In this document: in pieces, positions 1-12,069 of the stretch
Numbering within the stretch: the stretch's first letter is position 1
How the letters are laid out: each line of letters begins with the position of its first letter
Assembly: GCF_003255815.1 (NCBI RefSeq)
Contig: NC_037689.1
Location: 53,197,875 to 53,261,874, forward strand
Source: Theropithecus gelada
Taxonomy: Eukaryota; Chordata; Mammalia; Primates; Cercopithecidae
Length of the DNA stretch: 64,000 bases
Reading direction: 5' to 3'
The notes under the pieces: model-generated
What the model was told of the DNA's origin: nothing
What the model saw: the letters and a program-made list of their open reading frames with translations, nothing else
The model's database searches: none
Position numbers and translations under genes: made by a program

Positions 1-75
1 GTTGTGCTCACTTATCCTTGGCATCTAGGGCAATAAATGATGGTGCTCAATAAATGTATTTGGAATAAAATTAGA
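1..75 (+). repeat. Possible L2 3' tail
   Basis: The motif GGTGCTCAATAAATGTATTTGGAAT resembles, over its first part, the conserved L2 end (GTGCTCAATAAATGTTTG). Only a short piece is present at the window edge. Confidence 0.4.
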
Positions 76-2149
76 TTATGAAAGGAACTTCCTTGCTTTT
101 ACCAGGTTTAAGCTGTTGATGACATTAACTTTACATCTAATTTTTCTTCAAATAATATAATTTTCCACTTCTATGGGTGAATCACTAGAATTATTATTTT
201 TGCTTACTCCTTACAACCTGAGCTGGAGCTCAGATATCAAGACTTTCCTAAGGAATAAAGGAATTGGGACAAAGGGAGAAAGCAAATAAATGGTCTAAAA
301 AGAATGCTTATTAGAAGGTGAATCCGCTGTATTTAATTGTGGCAGATAACCGTATGTTGGTTCACTCAACACCCCTTCCCAAATTCTTTCTCCTTGGTCT
401 TTCTCTACTACAAAGGCTGGAGGATCTCAATTCCCTAATCCAGCCAGGGGAAGCTGTGTGGACAGTTTTGGCCAATGCTTGAGAAGATATCTGCAAGAAA
501 GGATTTCCCTCCCCAAACGGAAAGACAAAGAGACTCTGAGGGTGAACGTCCTTTCTCTTTCTTCCTGCCTGAGAAGCAACAGTCATCTTGGAAACATCAG
601 GACAAAAGTCACTCATTAAAAATGGTACAGCAGAATAAACCGTGGCCCAGGTCTCTGATGGCATCACAGAACTCTTCCATAGCTCTCAGCTACCTGCCTC
701 CAGATTTCTTGTTATACAAAAAATATCAACTCCTATGTGTTTAAGATACAATTGGTCAGATATTTTATTAACTGCAACCAAAGTCATCTCTAACTGACAT
801 GTTAATCGAACTGTAAGCAACAAAATGCAGAAGGACTAAATAGGGAGCATTGTCCACCCCTGCATTCCTCCTTGGGGTGGAGAAATGAAGTTAGCAGTAA
901 AGAGGTCTTGGGTGGCAGAGTTCTCCATCCTTGCTACCAGGTGGTGCCACTGATGCAGAACAGCTTGACAGCTAATTTAATGTTTAAAACAATTTTATAA
1001 TAGAGGGCTTATATGGGTAAGGCACTCTTCTAGACAAAGTCCACAAAGTGTTTAGCCGTTTGTTTTCAATAGGATGTTCACAAGTCTGATTCTGCCCAGA
1101 TGTAAAATAAGGATTGGAATTTTAAAGCATACAAGTTACTTCTCTGGAAATTCACATGTCAACCTATAAATGAACACATATAATTAACTAGTTTTTCATT
1201 AACTCTTTAGAGTTAACAAGATGTTCATAACTTCATCTCTAGTGCAAAATATCCTGTTTATAGCTCTTAAGATAAATGTTATTTAAAAAAATAGTTTTGG
1301 TAACTGCAACTAATCACATGTTTTGAAAGTCAAATTAAGATTCCTATCTACCCTTTATCTAACAGTAAAAATTTTAGGTTCTTATTGAAAATGATTTGCA
1401 GCTTCCATCTGCCTCTTTCCATTTCTCAGGTCCCCAACATCAATACACGCCCAATATCCACGCCCTCTAATCATCATCATGAATAAAAAGGCTGCCAAAA
1501 TGAACCACAGTAGAAATCTAACCTTAGTTACCATGGGAAAAGCAAATTGACCTTCTTGCAAAACACTTTTTCGCAACATTTCTGCCTTAGGCTTGTACAC
1601 ATGCTTTCACCTCATTAGGAAAGATACGTTGTTTGGCTTTTGTTGTTGCTGTTTGAGAGGTGCAAGAAGAGAATCTGTTGCATCTTTATGCATGAATAAT
1701 TAGTCCAAGATAGAACACAATTCAAGATATTTAAGGATCTAGGACCATAGTAAACTATGCGTATCTCTGCTTTTTGTATACTCTAATATAACAGAAGAGG
1801 GGAACAGGTGATATGACTCAAATTGCCCATGCATGCAGAAGCATGGGACAGAGAATGTTTTCACTGTTATGTGTTAACTTTTCTGGAGATTAGATACTAA
1901 TGATGAGACCCTGCTGAAGACACTAATATGTAAATCATTCTTTTTTTAAAACAATCACTTGGCAGCTGCAGTTATGATAAATCAATGGTAGGAGCTTTTC
2001 ATTAGATAATGGACTGCCCGGCCCTCTGACATAGACTAAGGTGCTTTTAATAAAGGATACCTGAAGGGTTCCTGTTTACCCTCTGTGTATCTGGACAATA
2101 CATTTGAATCTAGAAACAATATTACCAGTACTCCCGGGAAAATATTCTT
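76..2149. other. Unique intronic DNA with one possible MIR
   Basis: AT-rich sequence without a convincing gene or young repeat. Around 1005-1115 the order of motifs (GGTAAGGCACTCTTCTAGAC, later GATGTAAAATAAGG) faintly recalls a decayed plus-strand MIR. Open frames here are short and have no recognisable domain. Confidence 0.5.
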
Positions 2150-2157
2150 TTGTTTTC

Positions 2158-2454
2158 TTTTTTTAATTTTTTGAGCCAGAGCCTTGCTCTCTCGCCCAGG
2201 CTGGAATGCAGTGGTGTGATCTTGGCTCACTGCAGCCTCTGCCTCCTGGGTTCAAGTGATTCTTGTGCCTCAGCCTCCCAAGTAGCTGGGATTACAGGTG
2301 CACACCACCACACCCAGCTAATTTTCATATTTTTAGTAGAGATGGGGTTTCACCATGCTGGTCAGGCTGGTCTCGAACTCCTGACCTCAAGTGATCTGGC
2401 TGCCTTGGCCTCCCAAAGTGCTGAGATTACAGGCGTGAGCAATTGTGCCCAGCC
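2158..2454 (-). repeat. Alu (AluS-like), antisense
   Basis: Full dimeric Alu read in reverse, from the poly-T side to CCCAGCC, including GCCCAGGCTGG, the A-rich centre and GTGCTGAGATTACAGGCG. Confidence 0.95.
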
Positions 2455-2944
2455 TTGAAGACTCTTCTTTATCACCTCAAAACTATGTTGCATTTGGGAG
2501 TTGCTTGACATAAAGCTTTACCAATTTGAGGGTTCAATCCAAGAATCGGGCAGACTCCGAGTTCCTCTGCCCACCTCATGGATGGCCCTGAAGTCACAGG
2601 AGTGAGTTTTCCTTCTTTCTCCTTTCAGTGACAATGACCAGAGATTCTTTGTCTTTTGGATTGCCTCCTATTTCAAAGCAAGCAGAACTCATTCCCCCTT
2701 TCTCTGCCTCTCTGTTTCTCTTACTTCTCACCTCAGCTTTCTTTTCAACACACTGGATCTGACCCACCTTTTATTCTCCTCAGAATCCTGGACAAAACTA
2801 CTCGAGGATAAACCTAAAGTAGCCCTTTTTTCCTAAGACATAGGTGACTCTTACTTCGGCTCTTTTTGTATCCAAGTATTCCTTGTAGAGCCAAAGAGAA
2901 AAATGGAAGTGATGGGCCGATGACAGAAGGAATACCAACGTTCA

Positions 2945-3135
2945 GTGAGCACTCAAGGGCAAATGTCGCATGTACCTGATACCATTGAGTTCTTACAAGG
3001 CTCTGAGTTCTGTATCATCAGCTTCGTTAAAGATAAGATGAGGCTCATAGATGTTTGGTAACTTCCCTACGGTTGCATCCCAGGGCCTGCATTCAAGACC
3101 AAATCTTTCTGACACTCAAAGCTTCTGATGGCCTT
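2945..3135 (+). repeat. MIR SINE
   Basis: The MIR core order is present with about 25-30% visible divergence: TTCAGTGAGCACTC, AAGATGAGGCTCATAGATG, TAACTTCCCTA and a GGCCTGCATTCAAGACC end. Confidence 0.75.
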
Positions 3136-3773
3136 CCCTGCTTCTCTGCTACAGAAGAAATGTCTTTCCTTGCCCAGTGTGTGCGCAATCCTAATTAGCA
3201 CAAGGGTGAACGGGCAGTAGTACCCTCAGAAGAACCATGATATAGGGCAAGAAGCAGAGGGGATGGGGTGAGGCAGAAACCCTTGCACAAGGACCACAGG
3301 GAGGGAAACTGACCAGTCAATGGGATGAGGGAGTGACCAGGAATGTAACCAGACCAATAATGATGAAGTTCCCAGTCCTCCTTATCTAGAGAAGCTTGCT
3401 GAATAATCAACACCTGCAGTACGAGTTTCTACCATTTTTCCTACAGAAGTTTTTTTTTCCCATAGAAACATACAGCTGCTTTCTGTTTACATGGTGCAGT
3501 GTATCAGGCACTCTAAGGGTTAACTAAGATTCTGTGACTAAGGGACCTAACCACCATTTACAACACATTTTATTCCAAGTTGTAAGCAACTAACTTACAA
3601 ATAAACTTGGAACAGAGCCTGAGGGTAAGTTTGGAAAGGCCTAAATCTTGTCTCAAGGCGGGAATGTGGTTCTTGCCTGACTGCAGAGAAATTTAATGGT
3701 TACTGGGCAACCAGGAATTAAATTATTTGGGTAGTTTTAACTTTACCTTTTTCTTACGAGTATTCTTTAAGGG

Positions 3774-3826
3774 AATATATATATACACACACACACACAC
3801 ATATATATATATACACACACACACAC
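3774..3826. repeat. Compound (TA)n/(CA)n microsatellite
   Basis: Alternating blocks of TA and CA dinucleotides, two of each, directly visible. Confidence 0.97.
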
Positions 3827-3894
3827 TTTTTATTAACAATTTTACTTTTATTAAGAAAATAAAATATATGATGCCTTAGAAATAGAATCTCTAA

Positions 3895-4050
3895 TTTTAA
3901 ATTTTCATTTTCCGAATGAGAAAACTAAGGACTAGAAAGCTCTTAGTAACTTGTCCTGAATTCCCTAGTCAGCTAGGAGAAAAACACCAACTAGAATCCA
4001 GGTCTTTTTCTCCCCGAGTGCATATCCCTTCCCTGACCAAGAACAAAAAT
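3895..4050 (+). repeat. MIR SINE
   Basis: CATTTTCCGAATGAGAAAAC, TTAGTAACTTGTCCTGA and GAATCCAGGTCTTTTTCTCC follow the central and 3' MIR consensus in order. Confidence 0.72.
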
Positions 4051-4639
4051 ATAAAGGCCCATTCTAAGTGGGACTTCCAGTCTACTCATTCAGCTTAAGG
4101 GCTCCCAACTGCTCCCAATTAAACCAAGGGCCAGTGAATCTCTTTAACCTTGACAAGTGTCTGACTGGAAAACAAATTTTCCCAAAAGCAAGCAGGGTCT
4201 AATTTTCCCCTGTTAGAGTGGTTTCTAGACTTTGGCATCTTTTTAAATTTTTAAGATTCAGCTCCTCCTAACCCACTCTGACATATAAAGTCATAGTGTT
4301 GTGAAGCGGACTGTGTTATAGAAGGAAGTCAGGAAGTAAGGATGTGAACATTTCTTTTAAAGAGTAGCAGCAGGCTCCATCCTGAATTAAGAAACCAGGT
4401 CCCAGACACTCCCTTAGATGTGCCGGCTTTAAACAAGGACATTCTTTCTGTACTTCTGATGATCATGTTAATTTCCCATTTGAATAATGATTTTTTGTTT
4501 GCTTCTGAAGTCAGGAGAAGCAGTTAGCATTTATAAAGTTTTGAATGGCTGTCCAATTTGACTTAAAGGCCACGAGATGCTGATGTTAAACTTCCTACAT
4601 TTATGTCTGGGTTCCTGTCTTATTAAAACACTAACATAA

Positions 4640-4965
4640 CTCTCCATAGTGCAAGTTTTCATTCACAATCTGTCTATTGCTCTACAGGAGAAAGAAAAAC
4701 TCCAGGTTAATTACATAAAAGGTAATAGCATCAAAGAACAGAACATTGTGCCTATTATGCTGTCAATGTGCAAAAATGGGCATTTTTATGTGTATGTTCG
4801 TATATGCAAAAATATTTACAGAAGCAAACATAAAAACTACGCTGTTAATTGTCTCTAGGAAGTAAAATTACGGGATTGATACCAAGAGTGGTTGGAGACT
4901 TACTTTTCAATACTATATTACATTGTTTGATTTCTTAAAGTCATGTGCTCTTTTTTTTTAATGAC
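4640..4965 (+). repeat. Possible old L1 3' end
   Basis: The region TGTCTCTAGGAAGTAAAATTACGGG followed by T-rich lines, beginning near 4848, resembles the 3' end of mammalian-age L1 elements in its general plan (GTTATCTCTGGG...GGGATTA...TTTTTC). Strongly decayed; limits are approximate. Confidence 0.4.
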
Positions 4966-5129
4966 TGAGTATTAAATCTATCTATCTTCTTTTCAAGATT
5001 TCTCTATCTGTGATTTCTTCCAAATTCTTGGCTTCACTCACTGTCTTTCAGGAGAGTACTGCTGTACAATGGAAAAACTAGTGGATAGAGAAGAAAAATT
5101 GATGGGCTGTATTTATGACTTTGCTGTAA

Positions 5130-5320
5130 AACAACAGTAATAATGGTTATCATTTATTAGGTGCTTACCCTATGTTTGCAATAAATAACATAAATTCTCA
5201 TAAAATTACCTTCAACTGTGATATCATTATTTCAATCCCATTTTATAAATAAGGAAACCAAAGTCCTAAGAAGTAGACTTCAAATCCATTTGACCCTAAA
5301 GCCCTTCCTCTTCATCACTA
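5130..5320 (+). repeat. MIR SINE
   Basis: CATTTATTAGGTGCTTACCC, CTCATAAAATTACC, CCCATTTTATAAATAAGG and AAACCAAAGTCC match the MIR 3' half in order. Confidence 0.8.
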
Positions 5321-5334
5321 TAGAGTCTCCTAGT

Positions 5335-5480
5335 AAGCCTGGGCAAGTAACCTTAACTTTCTTAAGCTTCATTTGTTTTTTGTTTTTTGTTTTTTTTTTT
5401 CATTTTTAAAGGGAACAGTAATGATACCTATTCCTAGGGCTGTTGCAAAACTAAATGAGATAGTGTATCTCAAAAGCTCC
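5335..5480 (+). repeat. MIR SINE 5' part, carrying a T-rich insertion
   Basis: CCTGGGCAAGTAACCTTAAC ... CTTAAGCTTCATTTG then, after a (T)n(G) tract, GGGAACAGTAATGATACCTA and CTAAATGAGATAGTGTAT: the MIR 5' region. The run of T and TTTTTTG at 5377-5400 has expanded inside it. Confidence 0.7.
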
Positions 5481-5669
5481 AAAGAGGAGATATATCTAGG
5501 ATATATACTTGCTCAGTAAAAGTCAGGAACCTTTCTCTGCCCCCTGTACTTCTTGTTATAAAGTGTAATAAAAATGCAAGTAATATTTTTATCATGCTCT
5601 TTCTTCGGTTCCCCTTTTCAAATGGCTTTAGAGTATTTCCTCTTCAAAATGCCACTGTCACCTCTCAGG

Positions 5670-5870
5670 AACAAAGTATAGCTCAGGGGCTAAATCACTG
5701 GTTTAGGAGTTAAAAGTACATGTAAATCCCTGCTTTGCAATGTGAGAAAATTACCTATTTTCTCTGAGCCTCATCTGCACAATGGAGATACAAATATCTT
5801 TTACAGGGTTTCTGAAAGGATTAATGAGAAATATATGCTTATGGTATGGAAGCACATACATTCATATGAG
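5670..5870 (+). repeat. MIR SINE 5' part
   Basis: AAATCCCTGCTTTGCAATGTG, TTACCTATTTTCTCTGAGCC, AATGGAGATACAAATATC and GGATTAATGAGAAATATATG follow the MIR 5' half. This is the third MIR-type segment within 750 bp. Confidence 0.75.
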
Positions 5871-6423
5871 CCACCAAAAATAAATTTTTGTAAGAAGACA
5901 AATTATAAATAAACCCCTAAGTATATAAATCAATCAAATTCATATCTATTCCCTGTTCATATCTATTCCCTGTTGCTCCACTCAGTTTGCAATTTCCTCT
6001 TTTCTTCAATGGTATCACCATTCTCTGTGTCATCACGCCTTCAAATTTTGAAGACGTATAGCTCTTCCTTTTTCTTTAAAATCTGTCCAGTCTGTGATTA
6101 CATTCAGGAAATTCTACCTTGGTAAGAAAAACCTCTGGAGTCATGTTCCCTTTTCCTTCCCACTTTGCTATCCTAAGACCCTCACCATGTCAATTACCTC
6201 AAAACAAAATAATCTCTCCCCTCTCTAACTGTCCTTAAACCCACCCACCAAATTCCTATTCCAAAACACAGAACACGGACTTCATTATCTCTCTCTTCTG
6301 AAGATTTCACAATGTTTTTCCCATTGCCAATCAAATGCAATGTAAATTTCTCATTCTATAATTTAAGGCACCTAGTTCACCGCAGTGGCACTGAATCAGA
6401 TTTCCCTTTTAAAAATCTGGAGT

Positions 6424-6736
6424 GGCCGGGCGCGGTGTGGCTCATTCTTGTAATCCCAGCACTTTAGGAAGCCGAGATGGGCAGATGGCTTGAGCTCAAT
6501 AGTTGAGAACAGCCTGGACAACATGGCGAAACCTTGTATCTACCAAAAATACAAAAATTAGCCGGGTATGGTGGTGTGTGCCTATAGTCCCAGCTGCTTG
6601 GGGGGCTGAGGCAGCAGAATCACTTGAGCCCAGGAGGTTGTGGCAGCAGTGAGCCATGTTCACACCACTGCACTCCAGCCTGGGTGACAAAGTAAGACCC
6701 TGTCTCAAAAACCAAAAAAAAAAAAAAAAAAAAAAA
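6424..6736 (+). repeat. Alu (older, AluJ/S-like) inserted in L2-like DNA
   Basis: Starts GGCCGGGCGCGG and ends in an A tail. Flanking TCTGGAGT-type sequence is repeated just before 6424 and after the tail (ACTCTGGAGTAG), giving a short target-site duplication. Divergence from the consensus is clear. Confidence 0.95.
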
Positions 6737-6794
6737 CCAACTCTGGAGTAGATTCTCAGAGAACAATGTCTTCACTGACGCGCAAACAAGCCAG

Positions 6795-7090
6795 TCTTTC
6801 ATACCTTTGTTTATGCTGCTACACTATCTGGAATATCTTAGCCCTACATTTCACTTTACCTAAGTATTACAAAATTCCTTCCTAGAACAATGTTTTTTTC
6901 CACTCTGCAAACAACTCTCCGTAATTATTCTAATTAATACTGCTCTTTCTACTTATATGAGGTACCATACGTTTGACCTTAATCTCATTTAAGTTGGTGT
7001 ACAGAGTCTTGTAACATTTATTAACTGTTTTATTATTTCCCAATTTTATTTCCCCAAAACACAGTAAGGTCTTTTGTGAAGCTGACATAG
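6795..7090 (+). repeat. L2 LINE 3' region
   Basis: CCTTTGTTTATGCTGCTACAC, ACAAAATTCCTTCCTAGAAC, GTCTTGTAACATTTATTAAC and AACACAGTAAGGTC follow the L2 3' part. Possibly related sequence lies left of the Alu (6270-6423), which would make the Alu an insertion into L2. Confidence 0.65.
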
Positions 7091-8054
7091 GCTTTTTTCA
7101 AAGGATTTCTTACACGACAGGTAGAAAGATAACAGGCAACAATAAGATATATGTATGTGTGTGTGTTTTATGTATAAATTTGAATGTATAAGCCTTCAGT
7201 CATTCCAACCTAAGATATCTAAAGTAACCTTAAAAAGCAAAATGGATATGTGTTGGCATTAATAAACTATACCACTAGCAATAAGAGAAAATAAAATAAC
7301 ATGGTTGTCATTTGGGTTCTAAAGACAGAAAGAACTTAGAATAATGTAAGTGTTCCACCACTGACTGGCCACAACTAGGCCTGGTACCATCTCCTTCACT
7401 CTCACAGGCAAGGACTTCTATCACATCATGAGGTCCGTTGCATGTCCAGAGTCATGCCAGCTTGGGCAATGAACAAGGATCATGCCTTATACTTCTGTGC
7501 ATTCTGTTACCCAGAGAAAGGTTTTGAACATTCTAAGTACTCCATATTTATGGGGGGAAAAAGTCAATGTCTCACAGAAAACTGTGAATGTAAACTGACT
7601 ATATCTATGGTATACATGAGTCTTCCTCATCCAAGAGGCAGGAAGCAATCTTTTCTATTAATAACTGAATAGCCTTTTATTAGGAGAGCCACTGTAATGT
7701 AGGGCTCTGCATATATAAAAAAATGTGAAGAAACAGGAGTTCGTATAGAGAATAAAATTTAATTTAATGGGTAGATAATAGATCCACTAACGATGAATAA
7801 AGGGATAAGGCTTATTTAGCCGAAAAATAAACTGTACAGTATTTATGTAACCAGGAGGCTGTTATCAACTAGAGCCCCTCAACATAACACACAAAAAAGG
7901 GTGTATTATATCAGAAAGGTTTGGAAGAGTTGGGTTTGGTTAACTTCGTTTTGTTTTCACATTACTAAAAAAAGAAGAAAAACACCCAGCAAATATTTAA
8001 AAGAAAACATTTGTGGTCACTGGAAATAAAAAATACACAAATAATAACAATGAG
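7091..8054. other. Unique intronic DNA
   Basis: AT-rich. A short (TG)n run is at about 7154-7166. No recognisable repeat or gene. Confidence 0.5.
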
Positions 8055-8345
8055 ATGGTTTAATTTTCCTTGTTACAATAGCAAAAGTAAAAATAATACT
8101 CCATGCTGGGAAGGACATGGTTAGACTGGCACTTTGAAGTATTGCGAGTGTAAATGGCTACAACCTTTTGAGAAAGTTTCAGGCCGTGCATTCCAAGAAG
8201 CTTAGAAACATTAATACCATTTGACTCAGTGATTCCACTTATATGAATCAAATGTAGAAAGATGTTACGCATAAAGGTGTTCCTCAAAGTCTTACATACA
8301 GCAGTAGAAAAATTGGAAATGACTATGGAAATAATTATCAGCTCC
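8055..8345 (+). repeat. Old L1 fragment (ORF2 3' end region)
   Basis: The succession CACTTTGAAGTATTGCGAGTG, CTACAACCTTTTGAGAAAG, ACCATTTGACTCAGTGATTCC, AGATGTTACGCATAAAG and GGAAATGACTATGGAAATAA mirrors the L1 ORF2 3' region (GTACAACC, CCATTTGACCCAGC, then GGAAA). Heavily decayed and without a usable frame. Confidence 0.6.
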
Positions 8346-9099
8346 ATATTCCTTAATTGCATCTTGGCCAGAAAATGCAACTGAAGTAAGAGGCTACAAG
8401 CCTAAACTGACAGTTAGAAGCAAGAACCTTGAAAAGAACATGGGAACTGTAAACACAAATGTTTTGAGAAGATAAAAGAGTCTGCTAGCCATTCTATCTG
8501 GAGAGATAAGTTAAAGGTAACTAAATATTTACGTATCAGTTATTATAAAAACTAAAACTTACAGAAACTCATCATAAAGTTGAGTTTCTGTATAAAATTG
8601 CTTGCTAAGAAGGGCAAAGCTGTTCCTGTAATACAGAAAGTTTACAAGGTTATTTGCCTTGTCACCTTGACACCATATATATATGTGGTAAAGAAAATTT
8701 TATCCATTAAGATATTCGTGGTAGAAAACTGTTGATTTAAATTCATAGCTATATTTTTCATAGGATAAATGTTACTTATCAACCTTCTGATAACTGACTG
8801 TCTATTTTTGACCACACTGACTTTATTCTGTAACATCACTTATACATAAGTAGCTTGTTGGACAGAAGGCATTATAACACTTCACTTGGCTTTCTTCTCA
8901 GAAGCTTGTTAGTAATAAGCCTCCAGATTCTTAAAGATTTCCTTCCATAAATTCAACACAAATTTGACTTTTCTTTGTCACAATTTTCAAAAATTGGGAA
9001 ATAGTTTTTTACAAAAGTGGTACCCCAATAAAATGCAACTAGCGAAAAATAACATCCCTGAGGAACTAAGAATAAGAGAAGACTTATGATATTAGTGAA

Positions 9100-9320
9100 T
9101 AAAGTAGGATACAACACTTTAAACATAATATTATCTCAAACAACTATATAAAAATGCATAGAAAAGAAGACCGGAAGCAATCTTTTAAAATGTAAATAGT
9201 GGCTATTTCTGGGTACTGAGATGTGAGGTGATTTTCATTTTGTTTTTGCACTTCATCTTCTAAAATTTCTAGAATGAACATACATGTTTTAATGTTCAAT
9301 AAAAATAAGATCATAAAAAC
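9100..9320 (+). repeat. Old L1 3' end
   Basis: GGCTATTTCTGGGTACTGAG, GTGATTTTCATTTTGTTTTTGC and CTAGAATGAACATACATG match the plan of mammalian-age L1 3' tails. It may belong to the same insertion as 8055-8345. Confidence 0.5.
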
Positions 9321-9824
9321 TTCTATACCTTCAGTAAACCTTTTTCTCCTTGATATTTTTAGCCTGTTGCCCTAAAGTTTGAAAATGCATGGCACGCTCT
9401 TAAATGTTTACTGAAGCAGGAAACCGATGAACGAACGAGGCCATCAGCCCATCGAATTCTGTTCAGTGTTTCCTTTCTTTGTCATATACATTCTGAATCC
9501 ATATTGACACTCTTTAAGGGTCTTATTTCTCCTTATCAATTAATTATTCCTTTTAGGGCAAAATTAATTCCAGAACAGCAGTTCACTTGGTTTTGCTAAG
9601 ATAACAAATTGCCAATAAAATCTACAACTTAATTGATATTCCCTATTTTAATTACTTTGAGGCTTTATCTTCTACTTTCTGGAAAGAACTCCATCTCTCC
9701 AGAGTTCCATCTTGCCAGTTTAATAATCTGCCTTAGAAAGCCCCCATTTATATCTTTCCATCTTCTTGAGTGGTATTGGTTTTCCTCCCGAGCAAAATCA
9801 CTCTCCCTTGCTCCACTGTGCTTC

Positions 9825-9916
9825 ATTCAATGAACAATTATTTTTTCAGAGGCTACCATGCACCAGGCACTGGTGACAAAGATGAAGAAGACAGTTCCTG
9901 CTTTAAAGAGGCTCAT
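9825..9916 (+). repeat. MIR/L2-type fragment, cut by Tigger1
   Basis: GCTACCATGCACCAGGCACTG ... GATGAAGAAGACAGTTCCTG ... AAGAGGCTCATTA follows the common CCAGGCACTG...CCTGCCCTCAAGGAGCT repeat pattern and ends at the TA where Tigger1 begins. Confidence 0.6.
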
Positions 9917-11077
9917 TACAGGCTCATCTCATTTTATTGCACTTTGCTGTCTTGCACTTTGGGAATGCGGCATTGTTTACCAACTGAAGGTTTGTGGCAA
10001 TCCTGTGTTGAGCGTGTCTATGAACGACATTTTTCCAGCAGCATGTGCTCGCTTTGTGTCTGTGTCTCATTTTGAAAATTCCCTCAATATTTCAAATTTG
10101 TCAATATTATTATATCTATTAGGGTGAAACATGATCAGTAATCTTTGATGTTACTACTGAAATTATTTTGGGCTGCAACTAACCACACCCACATAAGATG
10201 GCAAACTTAATTGATCAATGTCATAGGTGCTCTGACTGCTCCACTGACCAGCTGTTCCCCATCTCTTTCTCTCTCCTCTGGCCTTCCTGTTCCGAGACAC
10301 AACAATATTAAAATCAGGCTAATTAATAACCCCGCAATGGCCTCTAAGTGTTCAAGGGAAGAAAGAGCCATCCCTCTCTCAGTTTACATCAAAAGCTATT
10401 AATGATTGAGCTTAGTGAGGAAAGCATGTTGAAAGATGAGACAGACTGAAAGCTAGGCCTCTTATGCCAAACAGCCAAGTTGTGAATGCAAAGGAAAAGT
10501 TAATGAAGGAAATTAAAAGTGCTACGCTGCGAGCACACAAATGATAAGAAAGTAAAACAGCCTTATTGCTGATCTGGAGAAAGTTTGAGTGCTCTGAATA
10601 GAAGATCAAACTAGCCACAACATTTCTTTAAGCCAAAGCCTAATCCAGAGCAAGACCTCCCTTCAATTCTATGAAGGCTAAAAGAGATGAGGAAGCTGCA
10701 GAAGAAAAGTTGGAAGCTAGCAGAGGTTGCTTCAAGAAGCTTAAGGAAACAAGCCATATCCATAACATTAAGGTGCAAGATGAAGCAACAAGCGATGATG
10801 CAGAAGCTGCAGCAAGTTTTCCAGATTAAGCTAAGATCATGGATGAACGTGGCTACAATGAACAATAGATTTTCAACATAGATGAAACAGCCTTCCATTT
10901 AAAGATGACACTATCTAGGACTTTCATAGCTCTAGAGGAGAAGTCAATGACTGCCTTCAAAACTTCAATGGACAAGCTAACTCTCTTATTAGGGCCTAAC
11001 GCAGCTGCTGACTAAGTTGAAGCCAATGCTCATCTACCATTCTGAATCACAGGGCCCTTAAGAATTATGTGAAATCA

Positions 11078-11374
11078 GGCCGGGCACGGTGGCTCATGCC
11101 TGTAATCCCGGCACTTTGGGAGGCTGACGCAGGCGGACCACGAGGTCAGGAGTTGGAGACCAGCCCGGCCAACATGGTGAAACCCCGTCTCTACTAAAAA
11201 TACAAAAATTAGCTGGGCGTGGTGGTGGACGCCTGTAATCCCAACTACTCAGGAGGCTGAAGCAGGAGAATTGCTTGAATCCAGAAGGCAGAGGTTGCAG
11301 TGAGCCAAGATCGCCCCACTGCACTCCAGCCTGGGTGACAGAGCAAGACTCCATCTTGGAAGGAAAAAAAAAAA
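11078..11374 (+). repeat. AluS-like, inserted in Tigger1
   Basis: Full-length Alu, GGCCGGGCACGG to A tail. The 15-bp flank GAATTATGTGAAATC (11062-11076) recurs with two changes at 11376-11390, a target-site duplication of Tigger1 sequence. Confidence 0.97.
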
Positions 11375-11750
11375 GGAATTACATGAAATCTACTCTGCCT
11401 GTGCTCTATAAATGGAAAAACAAAGCTTGGATGACAGCATATCTGTTTACAGCATGGTTTACTGAATATTTCAAGCCCACTGTTAAGACCTACTGTTCAA
11501 AAAAAGTTTCCTTTCAAAATATAACTGCTCACTGACAATGCACCTTGTCACCCAAAAGCTTGGATGGAGATGTACAAAGAGATTCACATTTTCATGCCTG
11601 CTTACACAACATCCATTCTGTACCCCAAGGATTGAGACAAAACTTTGACTTTCAAGTCTTATTAGTTGAGAAATATTTTGTAAGGCTATAGCTGCCATAG
11701 ACAGTGATTCCTCTGATGGATGTGGGCAAAGTAAATAGAAAATCACTGGA

Positions 11751-12069
11751 AGTCAGGTGCGGTGGCTCACGCCTGTAATCCCAGCAGTTTGGGAGGCCGA
11801 GGCAGGTGGATCATGAGGTCAGGAGTTTGAGACCAGCCTGGCCAACATGGTGAAACCCCGTCTCTACTAAAAATACAAAAATTAGCTGGGCGTGGTGGCA
11901 CATGCCTGTAGTCCCAGCTACTCGGGAAGCTGAGGCAGAAGAATTGCTTGAACCCTGGAGGCAGAGGTTTCATTGAGCCAAGATCATGCCACTGCACTCC
12001 AGCCTGGACGACAGAGCGAGACTCTGTCTCAAAATAAATAAATAAATAAATATATATATATATATATAT
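11751..12069 (+). repeat. Alu (AluS-like) with (AAAT)n(TA)n tail, inserted in Tigger1
   Basis: Dimeric Alu in the same direction as the copy at 11078 and about 380 bp from it. The tail has turned into AAAT repeats followed by nine TA units (12051-12069). Tigger1 sequence (GGAAATGATTC...GATGCCATTAAGAAC) resumes directly after. Confidence 0.96.
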
